A DNA stretch of 64,000 nt from UBA8106 sp964569695 (GCA_964569695.1 CAZMUA010000011.1:1-64000), one strand, 5' to 3'; shown: positions 35,841 through 45,931, counted from the first letter of the stretch. Numbers and translations: made by a program. The notes: generated by a model not told the origin, from the sequence alone.

Positions 35841-37583
35841 ATGTCTATTTGGCAGCAGCGATCAGATTTTCAACACCTACTATCTCTTGAAAGGGGCTGC
35901 ATCAAAAAGCCTTTCGGAGATCGATTGCGTGTTGTGCTTGCTTTTCCCAACACTTATCACGTAGGAATGTCTAATCTAGGATTCCAGACGGTTTATCAGT
36001 TATTTAATGCGGACCCAGATGTTGTCTGTGAACGTACCTTTCTTCCTCCAAAACAGGCATTACAGACGATCATCCAATCTCGAACGCCATTACTTACACT
36101 TGAGTCCCAATCGTATGTCGGTGATTTCGACATGCTGGCAATTTCTTTATCTTTTGAGTGGGACTACCCCAACGTCCTGACTTTGTTGCGCTTGTCTGGT
36201 ATACCGCTTTACGCTGAGGACCGTGGTGAGCGTCACCCTTTGGTGGTTCTTGGCGGTGCGGTTACTTTCCTTAATCCAGAACCACTCGCACCGTTTATCG
36301 ATGTTGTGGCAGCAGGAGAGGGTGAAGCTTTGGTACCTCATTTGGTTGCGGCTGGATCCATGGGCAGTCGCCGTGATGGCCTACGTACACTCGCGACCCA
36401 ACGCGGCTTTTATGTTCCTACTTTTTATGATGTCTCCTATGGTGAAGATAATTGTGCTGCACGTTGGGTTCCACATGAAAATACCGGGGCGCCACCCACT
36501 GTGCATAAAGCAGCTGTGAAGACCACTGAAGCTCTCGACCCTCCCCACACTCAGATTTTTACGCCACAGACAGAATTTGGCTCACGATTTCTCGTTGAAG
36601 TCGTGCGAGGTTGCGCCAAACTGTGTCGGTTTTGTTGGGCAGGTTATAACTATCTTCCTGTTCGTGCATTTCCCACGGAGCGTATCCTGTCGCTGGCTGA
36701 AGAAGCAAGAACGTATGCCAATCGAGTCGGACTGGTCTCGATTGCATTGTGTGATCATCCAGAAATTGAAACGATTCTGGCTCGATTGCTTGGGATGGGC
36801 TACACGATCAGTCCAGCCTCATTACGTCTCGATGACCTTACTCCAGAAATTATTAAGCTGCTTCACGAAAGCGGCGAACGGACCGTGACGATTGCTCCAG
36901 AGACTGGGTCGGATCGATTACGTCGAGTCATTAATAAGAACATTACAAATGAGCAGATTCTGGATCGGGCAGATCTTATTTTTTCGTCTGGCATTGAAAA
37001 TCTCAAGCTTTACTACATGATCGGACTTCCCACTGAAACAGACGATGATTTGGAGGCAATTCGCGATCTCACAGTCAAGTTACGAGACGTAATGTTGAAA
37101 CATGGTAAAAAGCGTGGTCGCTCCGGACGGATTACGGCGAGTGTGAATCCTTTTGTGCCGAAGCCTGGAACCGCATATCAGTGGCTACCGATGACTCCTT
37201 CGGTAACAAGTGCTCGACGCGCAAAACGTCTTCGATCCCTCATGAAAAGTATTTCGAACGTGTACGTCAACATAAAATCAGAACGGCAGGCATACTATCA
37301 AGCACTTCTGTCCCTTGGAGATCGACGCATTGCTCCGGTTATCGAGATAGCGGCTTCTAATGGTGGTGATTGGCGAGCGGCGCTTGCGGAGACGAAAGTA
37401 GATGCTGATGGTTGGGTGCTTCGCGACCGGAGTCAAGACCTGACTTTGCCTTGGGATATTATCGACGGCGGACAAAAGGAGTCATTTTTTCGTTCAGAAA
37501 TGGAGAAATCCCTGCATGGAGAAAGCACCTTACCAAGAAATGTCAGTTCTGAGACGATTCAGCTTACGCCAGTGCTGAAATAG
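35841..37583 (+). CDS. B12-binding radical SAM protein (TIGR03960-like)
   Basis: This 580-residue protein combines an N-terminal B12-binding-like domain with a radical SAM core. The [4Fe-4S] motif is CAKLCRFCWAG (Cys-x3-Cys-x2-Cys). PETGSDRLRRVINKNIT and YMIGLPTETDDD are typical of the core. It resembles the family often found with a partner (DUF2344) and ribonuclease E/G genes; here neither is adjacent. The reaction is not known. I chose the ATG at 35841; the GTG at 35799 would add 14 residues that do not resemble the family. It converges with acpS. Confidence 0.87.
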   Translation: MSIWQQRSDFQHLLSLERGCIKKPFGDRLRVVLAFPNTYHVGMSNLGFQTVYQLFNADPDVVCERTFLPPKQALQTIIQSRTPLLTLESQSYVGDFDMLAISLSFEWDYPNVLTLLRLSGIPLYAEDRGERHPLVVLGGAVTFLNPEPLAPFIDVVAAGEGEALVPHLVAAGSMGSRRDGLRTLATQRGFYVPTFYDVSYGEDNCAARWVPHENTGAPPTVHKAAVKTTEALDPPHTQIFTPQTEFGSRFLVEVVRGCAKLCRFCWAGYNYLPVRAFPTERILSLAEEARTYANRVGLVSIALCDHPEIETILARLLGMGYTISPASLRLDDLTPEIIKLLHESGERTVTIAPETGSDRLRRVINKNITNEQILDRADLIFSSGIENLKLYYMIGLPTETDDDLEAIRDLTVKLRDVMLKHGKKRGRSGRITASVNPFVPKPGTAYQWLPMTPSVTSARRAKRLRSLMKSISNVYVNIKSERQAYYQALLSLGDRRIAPVIEIAASNGGDWRAALAETKVDADGWVLRDRSQDLTLPWDIIDGGQKESFFRSEMEKSLHGESTLPRNVSSETIQLTPVLK

Positions 37584-37596
37584 TAGAATTGAAATA

Positions 37597-37977
37597 TCAA
37601 GGACCTAGCAGAAGGACTTGGGCAAGGGCGAGCGTGTCTGAGTGCGTGATCGTCACGAGGATGTCATTCGCGCCCAGCCGTTCAGCATGTTTGGCAGCCC
37701 CCGCATGCAATTTGATTCGTGGCGCTCCTCCTTGTCTGACGACTTCAATATCCTGCCATAGGACGCCATGAGAATGACCCGTGCCGAGGGCTTTCATGGT
37801 CGCTTCCTTCGCCGAGAAACGCCCAGCTAAATGCGGAATCGGGTTACGTCGTTTCTGACAATATTCGATCTCGTGTTTCGTAAAGATACGGTGTAAGAAT
37901 CGATTTCCAAACCGTGAACACACTCGTTCAATACGAGGAATGTCTGTGGCATCTAAACCAGCACCGATTACTCTCAT
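37597..37977 (-). CDS. acpS: Holo-[acyl-carrier-protein] synthase AcpS
   Basis: AcpS transfers the 4'-phosphopantetheine arm from CoA to acyl carrier protein. The 126-residue protein has the metal-binding GLDATDIPRIE near residue 5 and the catalytic RFSAKEATMKALGTG near residues 51-65, and the trimer-family C-terminus VTITHSDTLALAQVLL. The ATG at 37977 fits the family start; a GTG three codons upstream is also in frame. RNase H lies 18 bases upstream on the same strand. Confidence 0.95.
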   Translation of the reverse strand: MRVIGAGLDATDIPRIERVCSRFGNRFLHRIFTKHEIEYCQKRRNPIPHLAGRFSAKEATMKALGTGHSHGVLWQDIEVVRQGGAPRIKLHAGAAKHAERLGANDILVTITHSDTLALAQVLLLGP

Positions 37978-37995
37978 AGCAAACACTCTAGATTA

Positions 37996-38406
37996 TTAAT
38001 CAGTAATGGCTTCGGCTTGGTCCATGGCCAAATTAGCCAGACGGTCTGCGTTAACATTCATTTCTCTTGGTACATGTTCGAAGTTGATTTGGCCAAGCTG
38101 GTCGACTAATTCGCAGGCTTCTTTATAAAGTAAGCGCAGGCCACTATGCCGCACCCGGTATTCTCCGCGCATCTGGCGGACAAGTAGCTGCGAGTCGGAA
38201 CGAATGATTGCGTCTCGATATTCATGGCTTAGAATATAACGAAGTGCTGCAAGAAGACCACGGTACTCAGCTACATTATTCGTAGCGACACCGACCGACT
38301 CATACAATTCATCACACAGAGTTCCATCGGGACGCTCGATGCGCACTCCATAGCCTGCTAACCCTGGATTACCACGTGATCCACCGTCTATATATGCGAC
38401 TACCAT
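37996..38406 (-). CDS. Ribonuclease HI-type protein
   Basis: This is a 136-residue single-domain RNase H fold protein that would cut RNA in RNA-DNA hybrids. The four acidic catalytic residues are visible: Asp in YIDGGSRGNPG, Glu in NNVAEYRGLLAAL, Asp in SDSQLLVRQM and Asp in NADRLANLAMD. It lacks the basic protrusion of E. coli RNase HI and resembles the shorter RNase HI-like family of Gram-positive bacteria and archaea. It forms a likely operon with acpS. Confidence 0.9.
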   Translation of the reverse strand: MVVAYIDGGSRGNPGLAGYGVRIERPDGTLCDELYESVGVATNNVAEYRGLLAALRYILSHEYRDAIIRSDSQLLVRQMRGEYRVRHSGLRLLYKEACELVDQLGQINFEHVPREMNVNADRLANLAMDQAEAITD

Positions 38407-38497
38407 GATTCAGCTAGGTGTCGAAATAATGCGCCAATGTAATTCACGTTAAAACTGATCTCAACGGTTATAGTGCAACGCTTGAACTACTATGCTT

Positions 38498-39202
38498 TCA
38501 CTCTTGGAAATAGAGAATTCGTTGGCAGCTATCACATTGAATTAATGCATTATTGAGCCTTAAATCATTAAACACCTGCGGCCGTAGGCGCACGTTGCAG
38601 TATGAGCAGAGGCCCTCTCGGGCTTCCACCACAGCGATGCCTTGTCGCTGGTTTGAGATATGTTCAAATAGCGCAAGGGCGCGCGAATCAGTGGTACTAG
38701 CCACTGTCGAACGAGTATCTGTATTCTGTTGTAGTTCGGCTTGGAGTTTGACATTTTCAGACTCACATGCAGCGGCTTCTTTTTTCGTTCTGGCCTCTTC
38801 GGCTTTCAAAGCTGCTTCGGCCTCTCTTACGTTAGATGTAAGTTCATCCGCAGCCAGCATGAGTCTAAGAATTTGATCTTCAGCATGACGCACTTTATCT
38901 TCAAAAGTTGAAATTTCTTTTTGTATCGCCCACAACTCTGTGTTCGTTTTGACCGCCAGTGTCTGGTCTTTGAACTTGCTAAGCTGACCTTGTGCGGCTG
39001 CGAGGTCGTTTTCCACATCGGTGCGGACGCGCGTGTTATCCGCAAGAGTGTTCTGGGCGGTCACTAATGTGACCTGACTTTTTTCAAGGGCGTCTTGCAA
39101 ACTGGCGAGTTGTGAAGGAATGGCTTCGATACGCTGCCGAAGTTGTTCGGTCGCAGTATCGATTTGCTGTAACCGAATTAAGTGTTCGAGATCTGACAAC
39201 AT
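38498..39202 (-). CDS. Coiled-coil protein with C-terminal C4 zinc ribbon
   Basis: This 234-residue protein has a long alpha-helical coiled coil (about residues 1-180, rich in Leu, Glu, Gln and Ala) followed by a zinc ribbon with two Cys pairs, CSYC near residue 195 and CDSC near residue 226. This matches the CT398/YacP-type zinc-ribbon family found near RNase H and dinuclear metal proteins. The function is not settled; a structural or nucleic-acid role is possible. The ATG at 39202 is preferred since the extra seven upstream residues are not conserved. Confidence 0.82.
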   Translation of the reverse strand: MLSDLEHLIRLQQIDTATEQLRQRIEAIPSQLASLQDALEKSQVTLVTAQNTLADNTRVRTDVENDLAAAQGQLSKFKDQTLAVKTNTELWAIQKEISTFEDKVRHAEDQILRLMLAADELTSNVREAEAALKAEEARTKKEAAACESENVKLQAELQQNTDTRSTVASTTDSRALALFEHISNQRQGIAVVEAREGLCSYCNVRLRPQVFNDLRLNNALIQCDSCQRILYFQE

Positions 39203-39433
39203 CGGACAATGTGAACGTTGCAACCGGAGAAACTTAAAACGATTCCCTGCATATGAGCATGCTTCAATATCTTATGCTCGAAGACATTAACGGGGCTCTG
39301 CCTTCTCGGTGGGTTACTGACCGACATAATCCTGTATTCTCTCAGGTTCGTTCGCTGAAGTCGACCCAGAGGTTTGATTCACTGCTGTTTTGACTTTGAG
39401 TTGCCAAATGGAACCTGTATTGCAGGGCAGAAA

Positions 39434-39509
39434 TGGTGGGCCCACCAGGATTCGAACCTGGGACGGACCGGTTATGAGCCGGTGGCTCTGACCGCTGAGC
39501 TATGGGCCC
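39434..39509 (-). tRNA. tRNA with anticodon CAU (elongator Met or Ile2)
   Basis: A full cloverleaf reads on the minus strand: 7-bp acceptor stem GGGCCCA with TGGGCCC, D arm GCTC/GAGC, anticodon stem ACCGG/CCGGT around loop CTCATAA, 5-base variable loop, T arm CCAGG/CCTGG around TTCGAAT, discriminator A and an encoded CCA. The first pair is G-C, so it is not initiator tRNA-fMet. CAU is read either as elongator methionine or, if C34 becomes lysidine, as isoleucine; I cannot decide from sequence alone. Confidence 0.93.
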
Positions 39510-39562
39510 TAGGTTTCTTTTAACCATTACAATCGGCAACCTATATCCGTATGTGATAGTTG

Positions 39563-41260
39563 TCAGGTCCTTCCCTCTAGGAATGCCTTCAATTTTCTAC
39601 TTCGAGATGGATGACGTAGCTTACGTAGCGCCTTTGCCTCGATCTGGCGGATCCGTTCCCGAGTAACTGCGAAACTTTGACCGACTTCTTCGAGAGTATG
39701 TTCGCTACCATCTCCAACACCAAACCGCATCTTAATAACCCGCTCCTCTCGAGGAGTTAATGATTTTAAAACGTAATCGGTCTGTTCCTTAAGGTTCACG
39801 TTAATGACAGCCTCTGCAGGTGAGACAACCTGTCGATCTTCAATGAAATCTCCGAGATGGCTATCTTCTTCCTCTCCAATAGGTGTTTCCAGAGAAATGG
39901 GTTCCTGCGCAATTTTTTGCACCTTGCGCACTTTCGAAACCGGCACATCCATGCGGTCAGCAATTTCTTCAGAACTCGGTTCCCGACCTAGTTCTTGAAC
40001 TAATGCTCGCGAAGTGCGAATTAGCTTATTGATTGTTTCAATCATGTGCACAGGAATTCTGATTGTTCTAGCTTGATCAGCAATTGCACGTGTAATTGCT
40101 TGGCGGATCCACCATGTGGCATAAGTCGAGAATTTATAACCTCGTCTATATTCAAACTTATCAACGGCCTTCATCAAGCCAATATTGCCTTCCTGAATCA
40201 AATCGAGAAACTGAAGACCACGATTCGTATATTTTTTAGCGATCGACACTACAAGTCTCAAGTTAGCCTCAACTAGTTCTTTTTTTGCTGCCTCAGCATT
40301 CATTTCGCCTCGGGTGATAGTTCTTAGTGTTTGGTCTAGTTGGTCGGGTGTGCTCTCAAGTTCTATCGTCATTTCGCGCATTACCGCCTTAACTTCTCGT
40401 AAGCGGCGCATGGCAGCTTTACGGCTCTCTTCTTTTAGGCGGCCACGTTTACTTGTGGATTTAACTTGACGTTCTAAGTTATCAATTTCTTGCTGGATGC
40501 GTTGTACCGCTTGCGCGGATTCTTCAACTGGTTCAATCATCCTTTGTTTTACAGATTCAGTAAATTCGATGTGCCGAATCAATCGCGATAACTCGATTTT
40601 TGCGCGAAGAGATTTCCCTTTTGCGCGACGGTAGCGCTTTTTCTCGCGTTTCAAGATTGTTTTCAACTTCGCATCGCGCTTCATTACATCAGTTCGGGCT
40701 TTGCGAACGGCACTAATTTGTTTGAGGACTTGTCGACTCCTGCTCGCAAGGCGGTCGTCGGTCACTTCCTCTTCTTGAAATATAACAAGGTCCTTAACGC
40801 CGAGGTTATTTTGCTTCAGCTGTTCCCCCATGTGAATTATGTTCTTTGCTACGCTCGGTGTACGGGAAATCGCTTTCATTACCATCAGTTTTCCACGCTC
40901 GATTCGCTTTGCAATTGCGACTTCACCTTCTCGTGTTAGTAGTGGAACTGTCCCCATTTCCCTCAGATACATTCGAACCGGATCGTTAGTTTTGTCGAGT
41001 GTTCCAGGAGTTAGGTCAAGTTCGACCTCATCTCGACCTTCATTGGGTCGGCCGAAGATCTTTTCTTCACGAACTTTTTGGTCTGAGTCGATAACTTCAA
41101 TGCCGGCACTATTGAAAAGAGCGAACAATTCGTCCAATTCCTCAGACGATGTGACATCAGCTGGAAGTAATTCGTTCACTTCGTCATAAAGAAGGAATCC
41201 CTTTTCCTTGCCTGTTGCAATGAGCTGCCTAATCTCGTCGTATTTTTCTTCAATAGCCAA
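39563..41260 (-). CDS. rpoD: Primary sigma factor RpoD
   Basis: RpoD is the housekeeping sigma-70 factor that directs RNA polymerase to promoters. The 565-residue protein has region 1.1 (about 1-75), region 1.2 starting DPVRMYLREMGTVPLLT, a non-conserved basic middle insert (about 180-290), region 2 with NLRLVVSIAKKYTNRGL and STYATWWIRQAITRAI, region 3, and the region 4 helix-turn-helix ending TRERIRQIEAKALRKLRHP. It starts with TTG at 41260 after a GAGAGGAG ribosome site. It lies downstream of dnaG, as in the macromolecular synthesis operon of many bacteria. Confidence 0.97.
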   Translation of the reverse strand: MAIEEKYDEIRQLIATGKEKGFLLYDEVNELLPADVTSSEELDELFALFNSAGIEVIDSDQKVREEKIFGRPNEGRDEVELDLTPGTLDKTNDPVRMYLREMGTVPLLTREGEVAIAKRIERGKLMVMKAISRTPSVAKNIIHMGEQLKQNNLGVKDLVIFQEEEVTDDRLASRSRQVLKQISAVRKARTDVMKRDAKLKTILKREKKRYRRAKGKSLRAKIELSRLIRHIEFTESVKQRMIEPVEESAQAVQRIQQEIDNLERQVKSTSKRGRLKEESRKAAMRRLREVKAVMREMTIELESTPDQLDQTLRTITRGEMNAEAAKKELVEANLRLVVSIAKKYTNRGLQFLDLIQEGNIGLMKAVDKFEYRRGYKFSTYATWWIRQAITRAIADQARTIRIPVHMIETINKLIRTSRALVQELGREPSSEEIADRMDVPVSKVRKVQKIAQEPISLETPIGEEEDSHLGDFIEDRQVVSPAEAVINVNLKEQTDYVLKSLTPREERVIKMRFGVGDGSEHTLEEVGQSFAVTRERIRQIEAKALRKLRHPSRSRKLKAFLEGRT

Positions 41261-41302
41261 CGGTTTCTCCTCTCTCGCCTATCTATGTCTGACCTAAAGA
41301 AC

Positions 41303-43066
41303 TCAGGGAGTTAAAGTTTCGATGAGCGACAGCAGATCTTTTTTTCGTTGCCACAGTACATCTATTTTGGCCAGGTCTTCCGCTGTTCCGTGCTCTTGTA
41401 ATTTATCTATTTCTTCCTGTAGTAAAGCTCGTTCGCGTTCATACCTCTGGCGCTTCAGGGTTCGAGCGCAGTCCGTGGCATGAGCGGGAGCGTCTGTTTC
41501 CTCTACTATCGTTGAAACGACCGATTTCTCTTCTTGGCTTAGGCGTTCCATGAAAGCTGCAGGAACGTCTTTTACTGGCCACCCATGAAATGACCGCGCG
41601 CCGAGAAGCAGTGCCCCCGTAACGAGGCCTTCAACATCCCTGTCATCCAGATCGGAAAGAGCTTTGAGTGCCGTTTCTGGATCATGCACAATCGACCATA
41701 TTAACCCTTTTTCCGCCGTTCGGACTTCAGATTGATTAGGGACAGTTTGCTCTTCAACACTAGTGCGTCGAGCAACGGCCGCTTTTCGAATTTCGAGACG
41801 CACCACTTCTTCCATCACTCGTGCTTTGTGGGCCAGACGGTCCGCAAACTGGTCTCGAGTTGCAGCATCTGGAATAGACTTGGCGACGTTTAGCATTTGA
41901 TTCAAAAATTTTCTGCGCTGATCGTCACTGGTAAAGTCGTAATCAGCGGCTGTCCGGTCTAGCATAAATTCCAAGTATTGCCGTGAATTGCGCAGTATTT
42001 CCATGTAACGTGCTGCGCCTTGCTCCCTAATAAAGTTATCGGGATCTTCGTGGTCTGGGAGCACTGCAATATTCACCTGAAATCCATCTGCGATTAGCAT
42101 CTCTCCAGATCTTGCTGCGGCCGCCTTGCCTGCGGTATCCGCATCGAAGTTCAACACCACTTTTGATGTGTAACGACGCAACAAACGGCTTTGGTAAGAT
42201 GTGAGGGCAGTACCGCAAGTCGCGACTGCCGGAGTAATTCCAGCTTGCAGTACTTGGGCAAAATCAAAATAGCCTTCAACTAGTACGGCATATTTCCGTT
42301 TACGAATTTCCTGTTTTGATAGATGAAGCCCATACAGTGTTCGCCCCTTTGAATAAATTGGTGTTTCTGGCGAGTTTAGGTATTTTGGTTGCTGGTTGGG
42401 ATCGATTGCCCGTCCACCAAACGCCATAATGGATCCTCCTTCACGGCAGATTGGAATCATCAGTCGGTTTCGAAATCGATCGTACAGCGGTCCTGAACCT
42501 TTTTGCGTAACCAAGCCACTTCGCAACATTAACGATTGAGAGAATCCTTGCTCCCTTAGACGGTTTGTCAGGCCGTCTCGGATGCCAGGAGCGAACCCGA
42601 ATCCAATCGCTTTAATTGTTTCTGCTGTCAGACTTCGTTCTTCTAGCTGTCGCTTGGTCCGTACGCCGGAGCTATCTGCGAGATGTTCACGAAAATATTC
42701 TGCGGCGACTTCTTGCATCTTCAAAAGAGCTTCTCGTTCCGCATCAGCAGCTGGGTCCGCGTTGTCTTGCTTATCAGGTAAGGTCATTCCTGTTCGTTCA
42801 GCCAGTTGCCGTACGGCGTCAGGAAATGTGATTTTGTCTCGAAGTTCTAAAAACTTAATAACGTCACCACCGACACCACAACCAAAACAATGAAAGAATC
42901 CTTTATCTGAGTTGACATGAAAGGATGGTGTTTTTTCACCATGAAACGGACACAAGCCCTTGTAGGTGCCCCCCGACTTCTTTAACGATACGGAGTCTTG
43001 TACTATCCGCACAATATCCGTTTGTGCCTTTAAGTCGTCGATGAAGTTCTGCGGAAAAAGTCCCAT
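41303..43066 (-). CDS. dnaG: DNA primase DnaG
   Basis: DnaG makes RNA primers for DNA replication. The protein has the N-terminal zinc finger with Cys, His, Cys, Cys in CPFHGEKTPSFHV and HCFGCG, the TOPRIM catalytic core with VLVEGYFDFAQVLQAG (Glu) and VVLNFDADTAGKAAA (Asp-x-Asp), and a helical C-terminal helicase-binding region that is poorly conserved. I chose the ATG at 43066 (587 residues, starting MGLFPQNFIDDL, the usual family start); a TTG four codons earlier is in frame. rpoD follows after 42 bases. Confidence 0.96.
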   Translation of the reverse strand: MGLFPQNFIDDLKAQTDIVRIVQDSVSLKKSGGTYKGLCPFHGEKTPSFHVNSDKGFFHCFGCGVGGDVIKFLELRDKITFPDAVRQLAERTGMTLPDKQDNADPAADAEREALLKMQEVAAEYFREHLADSSGVRTKRQLEERSLTAETIKAIGFGFAPGIRDGLTNRLREQGFSQSLMLRSGLVTQKGSGPLYDRFRNRLMIPICREGGSIMAFGGRAIDPNQQPKYLNSPETPIYSKGRTLYGLHLSKQEIRKRKYAVLVEGYFDFAQVLQAGITPAVATCGTALTSYQSRLLRRYTSKVVLNFDADTAGKAAAARSGEMLIADGFQVNIAVLPDHEDPDNFIREQGAARYMEILRNSRQYLEFMLDRTAADYDFTSDDQRRKFLNQMLNVAKSIPDAATRDQFADRLAHKARVMEEVVRLEIRKAAVARRTSVEEQTVPNQSEVRTAEKGLIWSIVHDPETALKALSDLDDRDVEGLVTGALLLGARSFHGWPVKDVPAAFMERLSQEEKSVVSTIVEETDAPAHATDCARTLKRQRYERERALLQEEIDKLQEHGTAEDLAKIDVLWQRKKDLLSLIETLTP

Positions 43067-43114
43067 GTTATGTTGCAAAAATTTAGTGAGCCCGATTTAC
43101 CTTAGCCAGTCTCT

Positions 43115-45604
43115 TTAGTCCTTTAGTGTAACAATTGTCACGCCACCACCTCCTTCTTCTGGTGGCGCTGGGTAATGTCGTTCAACGATTCGATGATCAT
43201 CTAACAAATTAGCGATTGCTCTTCGGAGCCGACCGGTACCACGTCCGTGAATCACTCGCAGGTTCGATTGATCGGCTAATAAGGCTTTGTCCAGGAACGC
43301 CTCGGTTCTCGTCAGTGCTTCATCAATTGTGCAACCGATAACATTCAGTTCTGTTAACGATTCGTTCAACTCTGGCAGTTGCACGCTCACTTTTGAAGGA
43401 GGTGAGAACTTTTGTGATCCTTGGTCTATCATTCGGAGGTCTTCAAGAGGTGCTAGAAGTCGTTTGCCCTGAATATCCACTTCAGCGCTATTCTGTGTAA
43501 CGTTTGTAACGACCCCTTCAAACCCCATACTTTGTACTATGACATGGTCTCCGACAGAGCAGCTTTGCGCTGATGCGCTGTTTCGCTTAAATGTAGATGC
43601 GGCTGTGCTGGTTGGGAGATCATTCTGAAAGCGATTCGAAATAGCATCTATGGTTTTTCGAGCAGTTACACGTGCCGCTCCTTGAATTCCAGTAGTTATA
43701 TCTCTTAAATCCCCAGAGGAGACAGCCTTTGTTAATGTGACCATTTCTTTCTTGAATTCCCGCATTGCCAGGTCGATTTCACGCTTGGCTTCTCTGACAC
43801 TAGTATCGACACCTCGTTTTTGCTCAGCACGAATGAATGTTTCCTGCTTGGCAAGACCAGTTTCACGAGCGCGTAATCCCGCCTCTGTATTAACTAGCTG
43901 ACTACGTACTTGAGCAACATGACGACGTTCGTCATCAAGTGCTCGTAAATCCTGTTCAAGACGTTCTAAATGATTAGAAAGCTGGATTTCAAGTGTAGTT
44001 TGACGAGTTTTTGCGTTTGCTACTATGGAAGGTGCTAACCCTAGCCGGGCTGAAATTTCGAGTGCCAAGCTTCGTCCTGGGGAACCGTAACGTAGCACGT
44101 AAGTTGGTGCAAAGGTTTTCGCATCAAACCCAAAACCAGCACAAGTCACTCCATCAGTCGTGGATGCGTATGATTTAAGTGCTTCGTAATGGGTCGTAGT
44201 AATGACTTGTGCACCTCGTCGACGAAAATGGTCCACTATCGCTGCTCCGAGTGCTCCACCTTCCGCTGGATCGGTACCAGCACCTATCTCATCCAGAAGT
44301 AGTAAGGCTGGAAAGGTTAGAGATCGATCCATGGCCGCAATATTCGTAATGTGCCAAGAAAACGTGCTTAAATTTGCTGAAATCGATTGTTCGTCACCAA
44401 TATCAGTAAACATCGAACGGAAGACAGGTACTTGCGAACCTGGCGCAGCGGGGACGTGAAGTCCTGCTTGGGCCATGAGTACAACTAAACCGGCCGTCTT
44501 TAGTGCGACAGTCTTACCACCAGTATTCGGACCCGTTATTACAAGGGTGGTGATGGGTGGAATTAATAATAGGTTGACTGGGACAGGTTCGGAGGGGATT
44601 TGCTCGTTCACTGATTTCTTATCAAGAGTGGCCTGGTCAGCATTCCCAAGGCGTTTTCTTACGGCTGGCATCAGTAATGGATGGCTCGCCGAACGTAATT
44701 CAAGCGTGCCATCTGTTGAGAGTGTTGGCTCAATCCCGTCCACAAGTTTCGAGAAACACGCTTTGGCATGGACCACATCGATTTCTGTGATTGCATCGAT
44801 AGTCTGATTCAAATCAGATGGTCGTTCTCTGAAAAGGTTAGTGAGTCCAAGAAGAATTTTTCTAATCTCAATCTGTTCTTGCTCAACTAACGCCACAATG
44901 TCGTTGTTGATGTCAACCGTGTTTAATGGTTCCAGGAACAGGCTGGCCCCGCTGCTGGAACTACCATGGATAATTCCAGGCAGGGTTTTTCGATGCGCTG
45001 TTTTTACTACTAAGACGAAGCGTCCATTGCGGTCGGTTACGATATTTTCCTGCAGATAAGATCCTGTTTCTTTGTTGCGAATGTAGGATTCCATCGTGTC
45101 ACGAAGATGGCGACGTTGTTTGCGAAGTCGCTCGCGAAGTGTTTGTAGCGTGGGGCTTGCACCGTCGATTATTTCTCCGGATGCAGTGATTAACTGATTG
45201 ACTCGTTTAAGTTCGGTATCGAACCGTCTGATCTGTGTCGCCAAAGCGTGCAAGATTGGAAAAACTGTACGAGGGAGTGTGTAAATGGCTTTCTGCGCCT
45301 CGTTAACCGAAGTAATGAATTCCGTGAGCCCAAGCAGTTGCTGGGTTTCAAGAATTTGTCCTTCGATCGATAATACAGCGAGTGTTTTCTCTAAGTCAGT
45401 AGGGGCTTTTAGAGGAAACAATGATTCCAGTCTTAACCAACCAACGCCCTCCGTTGTTGCCGCCAAAGTCTTCTCGACTTGTTTGGGATCGCTCTGAGGA
45501 ACGAGTGCCTTGAGTTGCGCAGCGCCAAGTGACGTCACCGCGAAACTACAAGCAATATCGATAACTCGGTCGAACTCAAGCGCCTTCAGGGTGCTAAGGT
45601 TCAT
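43115..45604 (-). CDS. mutS2: MutS2 family protein (Smr-domain endonuclease)
   Basis: MutS2 is a MutS-like ATPase that acts on branched DNA or stalled, collided ribosomes rather than in mismatch repair. The 829-residue protein has the MutS core without the mismatch-recognition domain, the Walker A loop TGPNTGGKTVALKTAGL near residue 355, Walker B LLLDEIGAGTDP, a long coiled coil (about 500-600) and a C-terminal Smr domain with VIHGRGTGRLRRAI. The ATG at 45604 starts at MNLSTLKALEFD, the normal start; the longer frame adds 28 unrelated residues. Confidence 0.95.
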   Translation of the reverse strand: MNLSTLKALEFDRVIDIACSFAVTSLGAAQLKALVPQSDPKQVEKTLAATTEGVGWLRLESLFPLKAPTDLEKTLAVLSIEGQILETQQLLGLTEFITSVNEAQKAIYTLPRTVFPILHALATQIRRFDTELKRVNQLITASGEIIDGASPTLQTLRERLRKQRRHLRDTMESYIRNKETGSYLQENIVTDRNGRFVLVVKTAHRKTLPGIIHGSSSSGASLFLEPLNTVDINNDIVALVEQEQIEIRKILLGLTNLFRERPSDLNQTIDAITEIDVVHAKACFSKLVDGIEPTLSTDGTLELRSASHPLLMPAVRKRLGNADQATLDKKSVNEQIPSEPVPVNLLLIPPITTLVITGPNTGGKTVALKTAGLVVLMAQAGLHVPAAPGSQVPVFRSMFTDIGDEQSISANLSTFSWHITNIAAMDRSLTFPALLLLDEIGAGTDPAEGGALGAAIVDHFRRRGAQVITTTHYEALKSYASTTDGVTCAGFGFDAKTFAPTYVLRYGSPGRSLALEISARLGLAPSIVANAKTRQTTLEIQLSNHLERLEQDLRALDDERRHVAQVRSQLVNTEAGLRARETGLAKQETFIRAEQKRGVDTSVREAKREIDLAMREFKKEMVTLTKAVSSGDLRDITTGIQGAARVTARKTIDAISNRFQNDLPTSTAASTFKRNSASAQSCSVGDHVIVQSMGFEGVVTNVTQNSAEVDIQGKRLLAPLEDLRMIDQGSQKFSPPSKVSVQLPELNESLTELNVIGCTIDEALTRTEAFLDKALLADQSNLRVIHGRGTGRLRRAIANLLDDHRIVERHYPAPPEEGGGGVTIVTLKD

Positions 45605-45931
45605 GAAATTGAATGGTGCCGGAGATTCCAGGTTCCCACTTCCAAACACTGGTATGGCAGGGAACGGAACCCTAAACTTTAGCACCATGCTGCCAATCGA
45701 ACAACCGAAGACCCCTTGCTATTTCTTGGTTTCTAGGGTCTTGAGGTGGGGTTAATCATTATTGGAACTAGAGGTGCTGGGTTCCTTGGATGTGGGTCGC
45801 CATTAAAGGCCTTAAAAACAGTTTAAAAGGAACTAATTGCTTGCTTTAGCATGTATCCGGTAAGCCCGATTAGTATTGATGCGAGGTAATGCAACTGTGT
45901 ATATAACGTTGGTTGAGCACATGTGTCATTT
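45605..45931. other. 327-base intergenic region between larB and mutS2
   Basis: No gene is visible here. The region holds two inverted repeats: GTTCCC and GGGAAC, 6-bp arms near 45633-45668, and AAGACCC at 45708-45714 with GGGTCTT at 45736-45742, perfect 7-bp arms with a 21-base loop. A T-rich stretch near 45810-45830 on the plus strand contains TTAAAAACAGTTTAAAA. The mutS2 promoter and the larB transcript end must lie here, but I cannot place them. Confidence 0.4.

Noticed and set aside
39342..39539. 65-residue open frame on the minus strand
   Set aside because: It runs straight through the tRNA(CAU); its middle part is just the tRNA read as codons.
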